From positions 62,001 through 126,000 of the forward strand of contig CAWFQE010000005.1 in assembly GCA_963817885.1 (NCBI GenBank): a stretch of DNA of 64,000 bases. Direction: 5' to 3'. This document shows positions 1-10,511 of this stretch, piece after piece. The notes below the pieces were generated by a model. The model ran no database searches. It worked only from the letters and a program-made list of their open reading frames with translations, and was not told where the DNA came from. The stretch comes from CAVOHU01 sp963817885. GTDB lineage: Bacteria; Acidobacteriota; Vicinamibacteria; Vicinamibacterales; JAKQTR01. A program made the translations under genes and the position numbers. How positions within the stretch are numbered: position 1 is the first letter of the stretch; each line of letters opens with the position of its first letter.

Positions 1-1
1 G

Positions 2-2158
2 ATCCCGCGTCCGCGCCCCGCGGCGCCTTCGGCGGTCATTCGGCCGCCGGTGGCCCAGCCGCCGAGGCCGGCCGGCGCGCCCGCCCCACGCCCAGGCATG
101 CCGCCCAGGCCAGGGATGGCCGCCCGGCCCGGCGCACCTCGCCCGTCGGCCCCGTCGGCGTACGGCGGCCCGCGGCCGCTGCCATCGCAGCCCATCCGGC
201 CCGCCTCGCCCGCCGGCGCTCGCCCGTCGGGCCCGGGAATGCTCCCGGCGAGGCCCGCTGTCGGACGCGCCCCAGGCCGCCCGGGCGGCGGCGCCTACCG
301 GCCGCCGACGTCGAGAGGCCCCAGGCGCGACTCGGGCAGGGACTCGGGCGGAGGATCCTCGGTCATCGCCGCGGCACCGCCGCCTGTGACGAGGACCATC
401 ACGCTGGCGGAAGGCATGACGGTCAAGGATCTGTCCGACAAGCTCGATGTGCGCGCGAAGGAGATTCTGAAGAAGCTCCTCGACCGCCGCATCATGATGA
501 CGATCAACACGACGCTCGACACGGAAACCGCCACCTGGCTGGCCCGGGAGTTCGGCGCCGACGTCAAGATGCGGTCCTTCGAGGAGGAAATCCTCGAGAC
601 CGGCACCGATGACGCCAATCCCGAGGACGTCGTCAGCCGCGCGCCGGTCGTGACCGTCATGGGTCACGTCGATCACGGCAAGACCACGCTGCTCGACGCG
701 ATCCGCGAAACCCGGGTGGCCGAGCGGGAAGCCGGGGGCATCACCCAGCACATCGGCGCGTATCACGTGCAGGTCCACAACCGGAGCGTGGTCTTCCTCG
801 ACACGCCTGGTCACGAAGCGTTCACCCTGATGCGCGCCCGCGGTGCGCGCGTCACCGACATCGTCATTCTGGTCGTGGCGGCCGACGACGGGGTCATGCC
901 CCAGACGCGCGAAGCCGTGGACCACGCCCGCGCGGCGAACGTGCCGATCATCGTCGCGATCAACAAGATCGACAAGCCCGACGCCAATCCGGATCGCGTC
1001 AAGCAGGCGTTGTCCGACCTCGGCCTGGTGCCCGAACAGTGGGGCGGCCAGACCGTCATGGTCGAGCTGTCGGCCAAGAAGCGCACGAACATCGAGCTGC
1101 TGCTCGAGATGATCCTGCTCGTCACCGACATCGGCGAGCTCAAGGCCAACCCGAAGCTTCCGGCCCAGGGCACCGTGCTCGAGGCCAAGCTCGACAAGGG
1201 CCGGGGGCCGGTGGCGACCGTGCTCGTGCAGAACGGCACGCTCCACGTCGGCGACACCGTCATCGCCGGGCCGATCATCGGCAAGGTCCGCGCACTGCTC
1301 GACGATCACGGCCGGGTGGTCAAGTCGGCCGGGCCGTCCTCGCCGGTCGAGGTCCTCGGCCTGGCAGGACTGCCGCAGCCGGGCGACTCGTTCCAGGCGA
1401 TTGCCGATGCCGCCAAGGCCCGGCAGGTCGTGACCTTCCGCCAGACCCAGGCGAAGGAAAAAGCGCTCGGCGCCAAGGCCTCGCGCCTCACGCTGGAGTC
1501 GCTGCAGCAGCAGATCGCCGAGGGCAGCGTCAAGGAGCTGCCGATCGTCATCAAGGCCGACGTGCAGGGGTCCGCCGAGGTGCTCGGCGACACGCTGACC
1601 AAGCTGTCGGACGAGAAGGTGAAGGTCCGGATCATCCACGCGGGGGTCGGCGCGATCAACGAATCCGACATCCTGCTGGCCTCCGCCTCCAACGCGATCG
1701 TCATCGGCTTCAACGTCAGGCCCGATCGCGGCGCGGCAGACCTCGCCGAACGGGAGCGGGTGGAGATCCGGCAGCATTCGATCATCTACAACGTCATCGA
1801 CGAGATGAAGAAGGCGATGACCGGGCTGCTCGAGCCGACGTTCCGCGAAGTGCGGATGGGCAGCGCAGAGGTCCGCGACACGTTCCGCGTGCCGAAGTTC
1901 GGCGTGATCGCCGGCTGCATGGTCCTCGACGGCGTCGTGGCACGAAGCGGCGACGCCCAGGCGCGGCTGCTGCGCGATCACGTGGTCGTCTACGAAGGCA
2001 AGATCGGCTCGCTCCGCCGGTTCAAGGACGACGTGAGCGAGGTGAAGTCCGGCTTCGAATGCGGGATCGGCTTCGAGAAGTTCAACGACATCAAGGTCGG
2101 TGACGTCATCGAGGTCTTCCGGACGGAGAAGCTGGCGGCCCAGGCAGCCGCAAACTAG
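2..2158 (+). CDS. infB: Translation initiation factor IF-2 (5' end outside window)
   Basis: GTPase that delivers initiator fMet-tRNA to the 30S subunit and promotes 50S joining in the cytoplasm. The frame is open from base 2, so the start and part of the N-terminal domain lie upstream; the GTG at 50 is only the first visible start-like codon. The visible N-terminus is a low-complexity Pro/Ala/Arg/Gly stretch, followed by an IF2_N-like segment. The G domain then shows GHVDHGKTT (about 662-688), DTPGHEAF (about 801) and NKID (about 960), and the beta-barrel and C-terminal initiator-tRNA-binding domains follow, ending at TAG 2158. It heads an infB-DUF503-rbfA-nrnA-truB series typical of bacterial nusA-infB operons. 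Confidence 0.97.
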   Translation: MPRPRPAAPSAVIRPPVAQPPRPAGAPAPRPGMPPRPGMAARPGAPRPSAPSAYGGPRPLPSQPIRPASPAGARPSGPGMLPARPAVGRAPGRPGGGAYRPPTSRGPRRDSGRDSGGGSSVIAAAPPPVTRTITLAEGMTVKDLSDKLDVRAKEILKKLLDRRIMMTINTTLDTETATWLAREFGADVKMRSFEEEILETGTDDANPEDVVSRAPVVTVMGHVDHGKTTLLDAIRETRVAEREAGGITQHIGAYHVQVHNRSVVFLDTPGHEAFTLMRARGARVTDIVILVVAADDGVMPQTREAVDHARAANVPIIVAINKIDKPDANPDRVKQALSDLGLVPEQWGGQTVMVELSAKKRTNIELLLEMILLVTDIGELKANPKLPAQGTVLEAKLDKGRGPVATVLVQNGTLHVGDTVIAGPIIGKVRALLDDHGRVVKSAGPSSPVEVLGLAGLPQPGDSFQAIADAAKARQVVTFRQTQAKEKALGAKASRLTLESLQQQIAEGSVKELPIVIKADVQGSAEVLGDTLTKLSDEKVKVRIIHAGVGAINESDILLASASNAIVIGFNVRPDRGAADLAERERVEIRQHSIIYNVIDEMKKAMTGLLEPTFREVRMGSAEVRDTFRVPKFGVIAGCMVLDGVVARSGDAQARLLRDHVVVYEGKIGSLRRFKDDVSEVKSGFECGIGFEKFNDIKVGDVIEVFRTEKLAAQAAAN

Positions 2159-2194
2159 CCTGGGCCGGGACGCGGCGCTTCCTGGATCGTGACC

Positions 2195-2476
2195 ATGGTG
2201 GTTGCCCTCCTGTCAGTGGAATTGCACATGCCCGGCGCCCAGTCCCTGAAGGACAAGCGGGCGCTGCTGCGACGCGTCAAGGATCGCCTCACCAAGTTCA
2301 ACGTCGCGGTCGCCGAGGTGGCGTACCACGACCTGTGGCAACGGGCGGCCCTCGGCGTGGTCACCGTCGCCACCGCGAGCGACCACGCGGACCGGGAGCT
2401 GGCCGCGGTCGCGGAGGAAATCGAGCGAATCGAGCCAGGCCTTATCACGCGGACCGAAGTCGAATTCCTCCGCTGA
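2195..2476 (+). CDS. DUF503 family protein (YlxP-like)
   Basis: Small protein of 93 aa if ATG 2195 is used; GTG 2189 in the same frame would add two residues. The N-terminus is a beta strand (VVALLSVELHMPGAQSLKDK) followed by charged helices, matching the DUF503/YlxP family, which is regularly encoded between infB and rbfA. A role in ribosome biogenesis or translation has been suggested from this location, but no catalytic motif is visible. It begins 36 bases after infB and ends 23 bases before rbfA, so it is almost certainly cotranscribed with both. Family assignment is confident; function is unknown. Confidence 0.85.
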   Translation: MVVALLSVELHMPGAQSLKDKRALLRRVKDRLTKFNVAVAEVAYHDLWQRAALGVVTVATASDHADRELAAVAEEIERIEPGLITRTEVEFLR

Positions 2477-2499
2477 ACCCGCCTGAGAGCAGGACCACG

Positions 2500-2913
2500 A
2501 TGAGCACAGGCTTCCGTCCGGATCGAATCGCAGACCAGCTGCGGGCCGAGATCAGCGAGTTGCTGGCGCGCGAGGTACACGATCCCGGGATCGGGTTCAT
2601 CACGCTGACCCGGATCTCGGTCACTGCGGATCTGCTGATCGCCCGCATCTACTACACGATGATCGGCGATGCCGCGGCCAGGAAGCAGACGGCCAAGGCC
2701 CTGCTCCGGGCCGTGCCCTTCCTCCGGCGCCAAGTGGCGGGACGCATGCGGCTGCGCCGGGTCCCCGAGCTGGAGTTCAGGTTCGACGAGTCGGTCGGCT
2801 ACCAGGATCGTGTCGAGCAGATCATTCAGAACATCCATGCGGAAGACGCGGCCCGGGCCGGTGACGCGGTCCCGCCAGCACCCGACGACGATGACAAAGT
2901 CGACCCAGAGTAA
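2500..2913 (+). CDS. rbfA: Ribosome-binding factor A
   Basis: Protein of 137 aa that binds the 30S subunit near helix 1 of 16S rRNA and assists late maturation. The start ATG 2500 was chosen because the protein then begins with the family-typical FRPDRIADQLRAEISELL helix; the frame is open further upstream but that part overlaps the DUF503 gene. The conserved segment EVHDPGIGFITLTRISVT and a KH-like fold pattern are present, and the acidic C-terminal tail (DDDDKVDPE) is variable in the family. Its last 23 bases overlap nrnA, which implies translational coupling. Confidence 0.94.
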   Translation: MSTGFRPDRIADQLRAEISELLAREVHDPGIGFITLTRISVTADLLIARIYYTMIGDAAARKQTAKALLRAVPFLRRQVAGRMRLRRVPELEFRFDESVGYQDRVEQIIQNIHAEDAARAGDAVPPAPDDDDKVDPE

Positions 2914-3928
2914 CCGCGAGGCGTGTGCGCTGGTCTGCGAGGCGCTCAGGGGCCGGAACCGGCTGGTCATCACGGCTCACCTCAGGCCCGACGGCGACGC
3001 CATCGGATCCGAGATCGCCCTGGCGCTCGCCCTCGAGGCGCTGGGCAAGCGTGTGCGCGTGGTCAACTTCGATCGGACACCGCCGCCCTTCAACGAGCTG
3101 CCGGAAGTCGACAGGATTGAGATCGCCGACCGGGTCGGCGAGGCGGTCGATGCCGTGATCGTGCTCGAGTGCGGCGCCCTCGATCGAACCGGCCTGGTCG
3201 ATCTCGACGGCCGATTCGTCGTCAATATCGACCACCATCCTGGGAACACCAGCTACGGCGCCGTCAACTGGTACGACCGGTCGGCCGCGGCATGCGGTGA
3301 AATGGTCTTCGATGTCATCGAAGGGCTGGGCGCGAAGCTGACACCGGATATTGCGACGCACCTGTACATCGCGATCCTCACCGACACCGGATCGTTCCGC
3401 TACTCTGCGCTGTCGCGCCGCACGTACGAGACCGCCGGACGCCTGGTCGAGGCCGGCGCCGATCCGGTCGCGCTGGCGCGGCTGGCCTTCGACAGCAACT
3501 CGGTCGGCCGCCTGCGCCTGTTCGGAATGGTCATGGCAGCGATGGAAATCGACCCTTCCGGGCGCATCGCGAGCCTTCGCATGGACGAAGCGATCGCCGC
3601 CGAGAGCGGCGGATCGTCCGAAGACACCGACGGATTGAGCAATCTGCCGCTGACCGTGCGCGAGATCCAGGCAGTGGCTTTCTTCAAGCAGGCCGAGGCG
3701 GGACAGTACCGCGTCAGTTTCAGGTCAAAGGGCGAGATCGATGTCGGAAGCGTCGCGCGCCGGTTCGGCGGGGGCGGCCATCGGAACGCCGCCGGATGCA
3801 CCGTCCAGGGCACCTTCGAGCAAGTGCGCGATCTCGTGATGGAGCCCGTGCGGCTCGCTGTCGACGAGGCGGCCGGTGCCGGGCCGGTGCCCCCCGCGCT
3901 TTCCCGGTCCGAACCTGCCCGTGGGTAA
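2891..3928 (+). CDS. nrnA: DHH-family phosphoesterase, NrnA-like
   Basis: Probable bifunctional oligoribonuclease and pAp phosphatase that degrades very short RNAs and recycles 3',5'-bisphosphate nucleotides. With ATG 2891 it is 345 aa, normal for the family. The N-terminal DHH domain carries RPDGDAIGSE and the signature DHHPGNT; the C-terminal DHHA1 domain carries RFGGGGHRNAAG (about 3760-3797). The start lies inside the end of rbfA and the TAA overlaps the GTG of truB, so the three genes are translationally coupled. A position between rbfA and truB is usual for nrnA outside the gamma-proteobacteria. Substrate preference cannot be read from sequence. Confidence 0.9.
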   Translation: MTKSTQSNREACALVCEALRGRNRLVITAHLRPDGDAIGSEIALALALEALGKRVRVVNFDRTPPPFNELPEVDRIEIADRVGEAVDAVIVLECGALDRTGLVDLDGRFVVNIDHHPGNTSYGAVNWYDRSAAACGEMVFDVIEGLGAKLTPDIATHLYIAILTDTGSFRYSALSRRTYETAGRLVEAGADPVALARLAFDSNSVGRLRLFGMVMAAMEIDPSGRIASLRMDEAIAAESGGSSEDTDGLSNLPLTVREIQAVAFFKQAEAGQYRVSFRSKGEIDVGSVARRFGGGGHRNAAGCTVQGTFEQVRDLVMEPVRLAVDEAAGAGPVPPALSRSEPARG

Positions 3929-4868
3929 CGGGAGCGCCCGCGGCGCCACCGCGGACCTGGCGGATGTCATCGTCCGGGGCGGCGTGCTGGTCGTCGACAA
4001 GCCTCCAGGACCGACCTCGCACGACGTGGTCTCCGTAGTCCGCCGGGCCCTGCGGAACGCGAAGACGGGCCACACGGGAACCCTCGATCCGGCCGCGACC
4101 GGCGTCCTGCCGATCGTCATCGGCAAAGCGACCCGACTCGCGCAGTTTCTCGCAGCCAGCGAGAAGGAGTACCTGGCCCGCATCCGGCTGGGCGCCGCCA
4201 CCGACACCTACGATGCTTCGGGCACGATCACCGCCGGGTCACGTGAGCCGATGGCGAGTGTCGCTCCGGGAGCCATCGAGGACGCACTCGCGCGCTTTCG
4301 CGGCAGGCAAATGCAGGCTCCGCCCGCGTTTTCGGCGAAGCAGGCCGGCGGCGTGCGAGCCTACGAGCAGGCGCGCAAGGGCCGGAGCATCGAACTGGCC
4401 GAGGCCGAGGTCGAGGTGTATTCCCTCGAGCTGGTGTCGGTCGAGGGCGTGGACCTGACCGTCAGGATGGTGACATCCCCCGGCTTCTACGTTCGGTCCT
4501 TCGCCCACGATCTTGGCCTGCTGCTCGGCTCGGGAGGCCACTTGCTGGAACTCAGGCGCCTGAGAAGCGGCGTTTTCGGCCTCGATGGAGCCGTGACGCT
4601 CGACGTGGTGGCAGGGGAACGCGAGGAGGTCTGGCGCCGGATGGTCGGGATCGACAGCCTGCTGCCGCACCTGAAGGAGGCCCGGCTGACCGAGGAGGGG
4701 TGCCGCTACCTGACGCACGGCCGCGAGTTGGACGCCTCGGTCCTCGAGGGCCCGTTCGAGATGCCGGATTCCGGGCCGATCCGGCTGGTCAGCGACGCCG
4801 GACGGCTGGTCGGGATCGGGTCGCCCGGTGCCAGCGGCACTTTGCGCCCGACAATCGTGCTGGTGTAA
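3921..4868 (+). CDS. truB: tRNA pseudouridine-55 synthase
   Basis: Isomerises U55 in the T-loop of tRNAs to pseudouridine. The protein has the motif I region LVVDKPPGPTSH and the motif II segment GHTGTLDPAATGVL, whose Asp is the catalytic nucleophile; KATRLAQFL and the YVRSFAHDLG block follow. GTG 3921 is preferred because it overlaps the nrnA stop; an in-frame GTG at 3984 would remove a poorly conserved 21-residue leader and is a real alternative. Length is 315 aa from GTG 3921. The last codon and stop are part of an 11-base direct repeat. Confidence 0.92.
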   Translation: MGNGSARGATADLADVIVRGGVLVVDKPPGPTSHDVVSVVRRALRNAKTGHTGTLDPAATGVLPIVIGKATRLAQFLAASEKEYLARIRLGAATDTYDASGTITAGSREPMASVAPGAIEDALARFRGRQMQAPPAFSAKQAGGVRAYEQARKGRSIELAEAEVEVYSLELVSVEGVDLTVRMVTSPGFYVRSFAHDLGLLLGSGGHLLELRRLRSGVFGLDGAVTLDVVAGEREEVWRRMVGIDSLLPHLKEARLTEEGCRYLTHGRELDASVLEGPFEMPDSGPIRLVSDAGRLVGIGSPGASGTLRPTIVLV

Positions 4869-4871
4869 CAT
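4842..4871 (+). promoter_or_regulatory. Possible sigma-70 promoter for rpsO-pnp
   Basis: TTGCGC (4842-4847), 18-base spacer, TAACAT (4866-4871), lying over the 3' end of truB and about 90 bases before rpsO. Four of six bases match at each element. A separate promoter before rpsO is common in other bacteria. Moderate to weak support. Confidence 0.35.
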
Positions 4872-4890
4872 ATTGATTTTGCTGGTGTAA
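4858..4890 (+). repeat. 11-base direct repeat at the truB stop codon
   Basis: TGCTGGTGTAA occurs at 4858-4868, where its TAA is the truB stop, and again at 4880-4890, with an AT-rich 11-base spacer. It may be a short duplication or a site in the rpsO leader. No function is known. Confidence 0.7.
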
Positions 4891-4962
4891 GAAACTGTCC
4901 TGACGGCGGACTCCGGGGCGCCCGATGCGGCGACTGCTGGACCGTGCGTGGTGGGGGAAGAC

Positions 4963-5232
4963 GTGACACTGAACAAAGACCGCAAGACCGAGATCATCGA
5001 GACATACAAGACTCACGATGGCGACACCGGCTCACCTGAGGTCCAGGTGGCCATCCTGAGCGAGCGGATCGCGGACTTGACCGAACACTTCAAAGTGCAT
5101 GCGAAGGACCACCACTCCCGGCGGGGCCTTCTGATGCTGGTGGGCCAGCGGCGGCGCCTGCTCGACTACGTCAAGCGGAAAGACCCGGCTCGATACAGCG
5201 ACTTGATCCAGCGGCTGGGCATTCGGAAGTAG
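4963..5232 (+). CDS. rpsO: 30S ribosomal protein S15
   Basis: Primary 16S rRNA-binding protein of the central domain of the 30S subunit. With GTG 4963 the protein is 89 aa, the standard S15 length; this start follows a purine-rich GGGGGAAG about 5 bases upstream, whereas GTG 4948 would add five unusual residues. Conserved blocks include TGSPEVQVAILSERI, the HHSRRGLL loop and RRLLDYVK. It precedes pnp, as in most bacteria, where rpsO and pnp are cotranscribed and separated by an RNA-processing signal. Confidence 0.96.
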   Translation: MTLNKDRKTEIIETYKTHDGDTGSPEVQVAILSERIADLTEHFKVHAKDHHSRRGLLMLVGQRRRLLDYVKRKDPARYSDLIQRLGIRK

Positions 5233-5358
5233 GCGGCCGCATGCTCGCGCGGGAACCCTCGAGGCGGCGCACCCTGGCGGTCCGCCGCTCCGGGAATCCC
5301 GGCACGAACATCAGGCCCACCGGTCCCGTGACACTCACCGGACACTCTCCCCGTTTCG

Positions 5359-5420
5359 GGCCTTCACGCGCGCTCATTCGAGCGGGCGCCAGCACGGCTC
5401 CGGGGTTTTTCGTGAAGGCC
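5359..5420 (+). promoter_or_regulatory. Stem-loop in the rpsO-pnp intercistronic leader
   Basis: The 232-base gap between rpsO and pnp contains a perfect 10-bp inverted repeat, GGCCTTCACG (5359-5368) with CGTGAAGGCC (5411-5420). A nested stem CGCTC/GAGCG (5371-5375/5380-5384) closes an ATTC loop. In enterobacteria the pnp leader hairpin is cut by RNase III and mediates PNPase autoregulation; this element sits in the equivalent place. There is no U-tract of terminator quality after the outer stem. The equivalence is inferred from position. Confidence 0.5.
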
Positions 5421-5464
5421 AGCACACCCGACCCGGGGGAAGCCCGGGACCAGAGGCAAGTACG

Positions 5465-7678
<2,214 letters not shown>

Positions 7679-7725
7679 TCCGCCCCGTTTCGCCTGCCCC
7701 GGTCATCGCCGCCTGCCAGATACGA

Positions 7726-7761
7726 GTACCGGCTCTTGGAACAGAAGCCAAGAGCCGGTAC
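7726..7761 (+). terminator. Strong stem-loop after pnp
   Basis: Perfect 14-bp inverted repeat, GTACCGGCTCTTGG (7726-7739) with CCAAGAGCCGGTAC (7748-7761), 8-base loop, 48 bases after the pnp stop. No U-tract follows on either strand. It is therefore either a 3' stabilising or Rho-assisted structure ending the infB-pnp operon, or an operator-like dyad upstream of the cupredoxin gene. Confidence 0.55.
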
Positions 7762-7819
7762 AATGAATCAGTCATCCATGCTCTCGGGCCCGCGCGTCTC
7801 ACCACAAAGGAGTACGCCG

Positions 7820-8257
7820 ATGGTTGCCCCCGTCTTCGCCCGGCCGTCTGTGGAGATGCTGGCGGCGTTCGTGCTGGCCGGCGCCGTTTCCGCCGGCGGC
7901 AACGGATCGGCGCGCCCGCTCTACGCAGATGACGCGTCCATCGTGCCCGTGTCGCAGGAGTCGGCTCCGGCGCGACGCGAATTCACCGTGGTCGGCCGGC
8001 GCTATGCCTACTCGCCCGATCGGATCGAGGTCAATCAGGACGATCTCGTGAAGGTCACCCTGGTCGCCGAGGACATTCCCCACAGCTTCACGATCGACGC
8101 GTATCGCATCGCCAAGCGAGCCGCGCCCGATCATCCCGTGACCTTCGAGTTCCGCGCGAACCAGGCCGGGACCTTCGAGTTCTACTGCAACCTGACCACC
8201 GATGAGGGGTGCCGCCGGATGCGCGGGCAACTGGTGGTCGCCGCCCGGCCTCGCTAG
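7820..8257 (+). CDS. Exported cupredoxin-like protein
   Basis: Predicted secreted protein of 145 aa. ATG 7820 is chosen because AAGGAG lies about 7 bases upstream; the next residues form a signal peptide (hydrophobic LAAFVLAGAVSAGG). The mature part has a cupredoxin fold pattern: YSPDRIEVNQDDLVKVTLVAEDIPHSF, then FEFRANQAGTFEFYCNLTTDEGCRRMRGQLVV. Candidate metal ligands are His in PHSF, Cys in FYC, the second Cys and Met in GCRRM. A second ligand His, as in plastocyanin-type or CuA sites, is not evident, so the metal site is uncertain. Likely role is periplasmic electron transfer or copper binding. It converges with the M48 gene, sharing a CTAG over both stop codons. Confidence 0.75.
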   Translation: MVAPVFARPSVEMLAAFVLAGAVSAGGNGSARPLYADDASIVPVSQESAPARREFTVVGRRYAYSPDRIEVNQDDLVKVTLVAEDIPHSFTIDAYRIAKRAAPDHPVTFEFRANQAGTFEFYCNLTTDEGCRRMRGQLVVAARPR

Positions 8258-9435
8258 GTTTCCGCCTCAGCCTCGCCCGGTCCTGTCGCCGGCCCTGATT
8301 CCCGGGGGGACGAGGCCGCCCACTGCTGCGCCATGCTGATCCGCTCGGCCACGGGGGGATGCGTGTAGAAGAAACCCAAGGCGAAGGCTGACGGCCGTTC
8401 CTCCGCAAGATTCTGTGCCGCCATCCGCTTCATGGCGGCGACGAAGGCGCCGGGATTCCGGGTCAGCTGGAGGGCAAATCGATCCGCACGCCGCTCGATC
8501 CACCGCGACAGCGAGTTCGCGAGCGGAATCGTCACGGCCGACACCACCCCGGCCGTGAGCAGCAACACGGGCAGGCCGGCGACGTCATCCGGCCCGCGCA
8601 GCCCGGCCGCCGGCCCGGCGGCCACGAGCATCCGGTGGGCGGCATAGAACCCGCAGAGCGACAGCAGCGATTCGGCCAGCAGCCCGCGCCAGAGATCGTG
8701 GCGAACGTGATGCCCCAGCTCGTGCGCCAGGATGACCTCGATCTCCTCATCGGAGTAGTCCGCCAGCAGCGTGTCGGAGAGCAGGATGCGGCGCGTCGAC
8801 CCGAGGCCCACCAGCGCAGCCTGCACCCGGCGGGTCCGGTCGCTGACTCTCCACTCGTGCACGCTGAGGACCGCCGTCTTCGCACGCCTCGCCAGCGAGG
8901 TCAGCCTGTCGCGAAGGTCGGTCCGGGAAAGCGGCGCAAGCGTGAAGAGGAGCGGCAGCAGCACCACGGGCGCTGCATGCGCGAGGAGCACCGACGCGCC
9001 ACAGAACACGGTCCACACCGCGATCCACCACCAGTTCGGCCAGACCCCCAGGGCAACATAGACGACGCACGCCGCGGCCGTCGCCAGAACCAGGGTCAAC
9101 CCGACGACCTTGAGGTGGTTCCAGATCCAGGAGCGCGCCGTCTGGCGTGACAGCCCGAAGCGACGCTCGAGGATGAACCCGCGATAGAACGCCAGCGGCA
9201 GCGCGAAGGCCCCGTGGAGGGCTGCCAGCACGATCACATAGACGGCCACGGTTGCGATCGGCGCCAGCAGCGACGGGATGCCCGTGCGCTGAACCAGGCC
9301 GGCCGAACTGTCGCGCAACGCACCGGCGCCGCTCGTCAACGCAAGCCCGCACAACAGCACTCCGCCCCACAGCAGGCCCAGAAGGTCGCTGCGCCGGCCG
9401 AGGCGGTGGTATCGGGCTGCTTTGTCCTCGTTCAT
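8254..9435 (-). CDS. M48-family membrane metallopeptidase (Ste24/CAAX-protease-like)
   Basis: Integral membrane zinc protease of 393 aa. Several hydrophobic segments fill the first 170 residues. The zinc site HELGHH is at about residues 238-243, and the third ligand lies in ERRADRFAL near residue 313. The C-terminal FYTHPPVAERI resembles the end of the Ste24/HtpX domain (THPPxxxRI). Bacterial homologues of this length usually degrade or process membrane proteins; no prenylation role is implied. ATG 9435 is well separated from upstream genes, so the gene is probably transcribed alone. Confidence 0.9.
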   Translation of the reverse strand: MNEDKAARYHRLGRRSDLLGLLWGGVLLCGLALTSGAGALRDSSAGLVQRTGIPSLLAPIATVAVYVIVLAALHGAFALPLAFYRGFILERRFGLSRQTARSWIWNHLKVVGLTLVLATAAACVVYVALGVWPNWWWIAVWTVFCGASVLLAHAAPVVLLPLLFTLAPLSRTDLRDRLTSLARRAKTAVLSVHEWRVSDRTRRVQAALVGLGSTRRILLSDTLLADYSDEEIEVILAHELGHHVRHDLWRGLLAESLLSLCGFYAAHRMLVAAGPAAGLRGPDDVAGLPVLLLTAGVVSAVTIPLANSLSRWIERRADRFALQLTRNPGAFVAAMKRMAAQNLAEERPSAFALGFFYTHPPVAERISMAQQWAASSPRESGPATGPGEAEAET

Positions 9436-9559
9436 ACTGGATCGGTGCGCGGACCCGCCGGGCGCGTTCGGCCGCCGGCCGGGTCCGTCATCACACTCTA
9501 CATCCAGTCAGGGCCGGGAACACCCTGCACGACGGGGAAATGGGGTCCCCAGAGGCGGC

Positions 9560-10384
9560 TCAGGAGATCTTGCGGAAGTGGATGGCGCCGTTGACGGTCT
9601 CGGCACGCAGGGTCGGACCTCCGCCGTTCAGACGACCGTCGAGCTTCTTGCGGGAGCTTTCCCCACTCTTCTCGAAGCTCAGCCCATCCACCACGATGGC
9701 ACCATTGACGCAACGTGCGACCAGGTTCGCCTTGGCGGAGTCGGACAAGCGGACATCGATCGACCCGTTGATCGTCTCGAGATCTGCGCCCCCGTCGCCG
9801 AGCGTCGCCAATTCCACCTTGATGCTGCCGTTGGTCGTGCTGGCCTTGATGGGACCGGCGAGCAGCCGTCCTTCCACGCTGCCGTTGGACGACTCGGCGC
9901 GCGTCCCGCCCTGGACGCCGGCAATGGAGATCGGTCCGTTGGCGGTCTCCAGATTCACTTTGACCGCCTTCGGCACGCGGATCGTGTAGACCACGGACAC
10001 GGGCTGGCGGCTGAACGTTTTCAGATTCCGCGTCTCGACGCTGACCAGTGTCGGAGTGACCGAATCGCGAATTTCGACCTGCTTGAGCAGCTCGTTGGCC
10101 GCCTCCTGGGTACTCCCACGGGCCGTCAGTTCAGCTTTGACCTCGACGGCAGTCCCGTCCGCGGCCTCGACCTGGATGCGTCCGTTGACGTTGACGATAC
10201 GGACCTCGACGCCCGTCGCGGCCACGGTATAGGTCTTTGTCCAGACGCTGGTCGCCTTGACGCCGCCCCCGAAGCCCCCGTGATCCATCGAATTGACGAG
10301 GACATCACACCCTGTCACCGCCACGGCGGACGCGACCACGAAGGCGGCGAAGGTCAGTCGTCGAAGTATGCCGGCTTGTCTCAT
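9560..10384 (-). CDS. DUF4097 family lipoprotein
   Basis: Exported protein of 274 aa. ATG 10384 is chosen because a G-rich ribosome site lies just upstream and the protein then starts with a lipoprotein signal peptide ending in the lipobox AVTGC. The rest is a repetitive right-handed beta structure with recurring ANGPI, SNGS, TNGSI, INGSI and VNGAI turns, which is the DUF4097 (adhesin-like) pattern. The family often accompanies anti-sigma factors or PspC-like proteins but none is next door. Function is unknown; periplasmic, membrane-anchored location is predicted from the lipobox. Confidence 0.8.
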   Translation of the reverse strand: MRQAGILRRLTFAAFVVASAVAVTGCDVLVNSMDHGGFGGGVKATSVWTKTYTVAATGVEVRIVNVNGRIQVEAADGTAVEVKAELTARGSTQEAANELLKQVEIRDSVTPTLVSVETRNLKTFSRQPVSVVYTIRVPKAVKVNLETANGPISIAGVQGGTRAESSNGSVEGRLLAGPIKASTTNGSIKVELATLGDGGADLETINGSIDVRLSDSAKANLVARCVNGAIVVDGLSFEKSGESSRKKLDGRLNGGGPTLRAETVNGAIHFRKIS

Positions 10385-10458
10385 TACAGCCCCCCTCGGA
10401 TATGACGGAGGCATCCCGTCGAAAGTTCCTGGCCTGGCTGCACTTAGCCCCGGTTTCG

Positions 10459-10509
10459 CCTGGCCCTGCCAGGTCTCCCGGAATCGTGATTCGAGGCACG
10501 ATTCCCGGG
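10459..10509 (-). terminator. Tandem stem-loops just after smc
   Basis: On the minus strand, immediately after the smc stop, a 9-bp stem (10480-10488 with 10497-10505) is extended by 3 bp past a one-base bulge (10477-10479 with 10507-10509). A second stem CCTGGC/GCCAGG (10459-10464/10468-10473) follows. No long U-run. Plausible terminator between smc and the DUF4097 gene. Confidence 0.45.
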
Positions 10510-10511
10510 CA

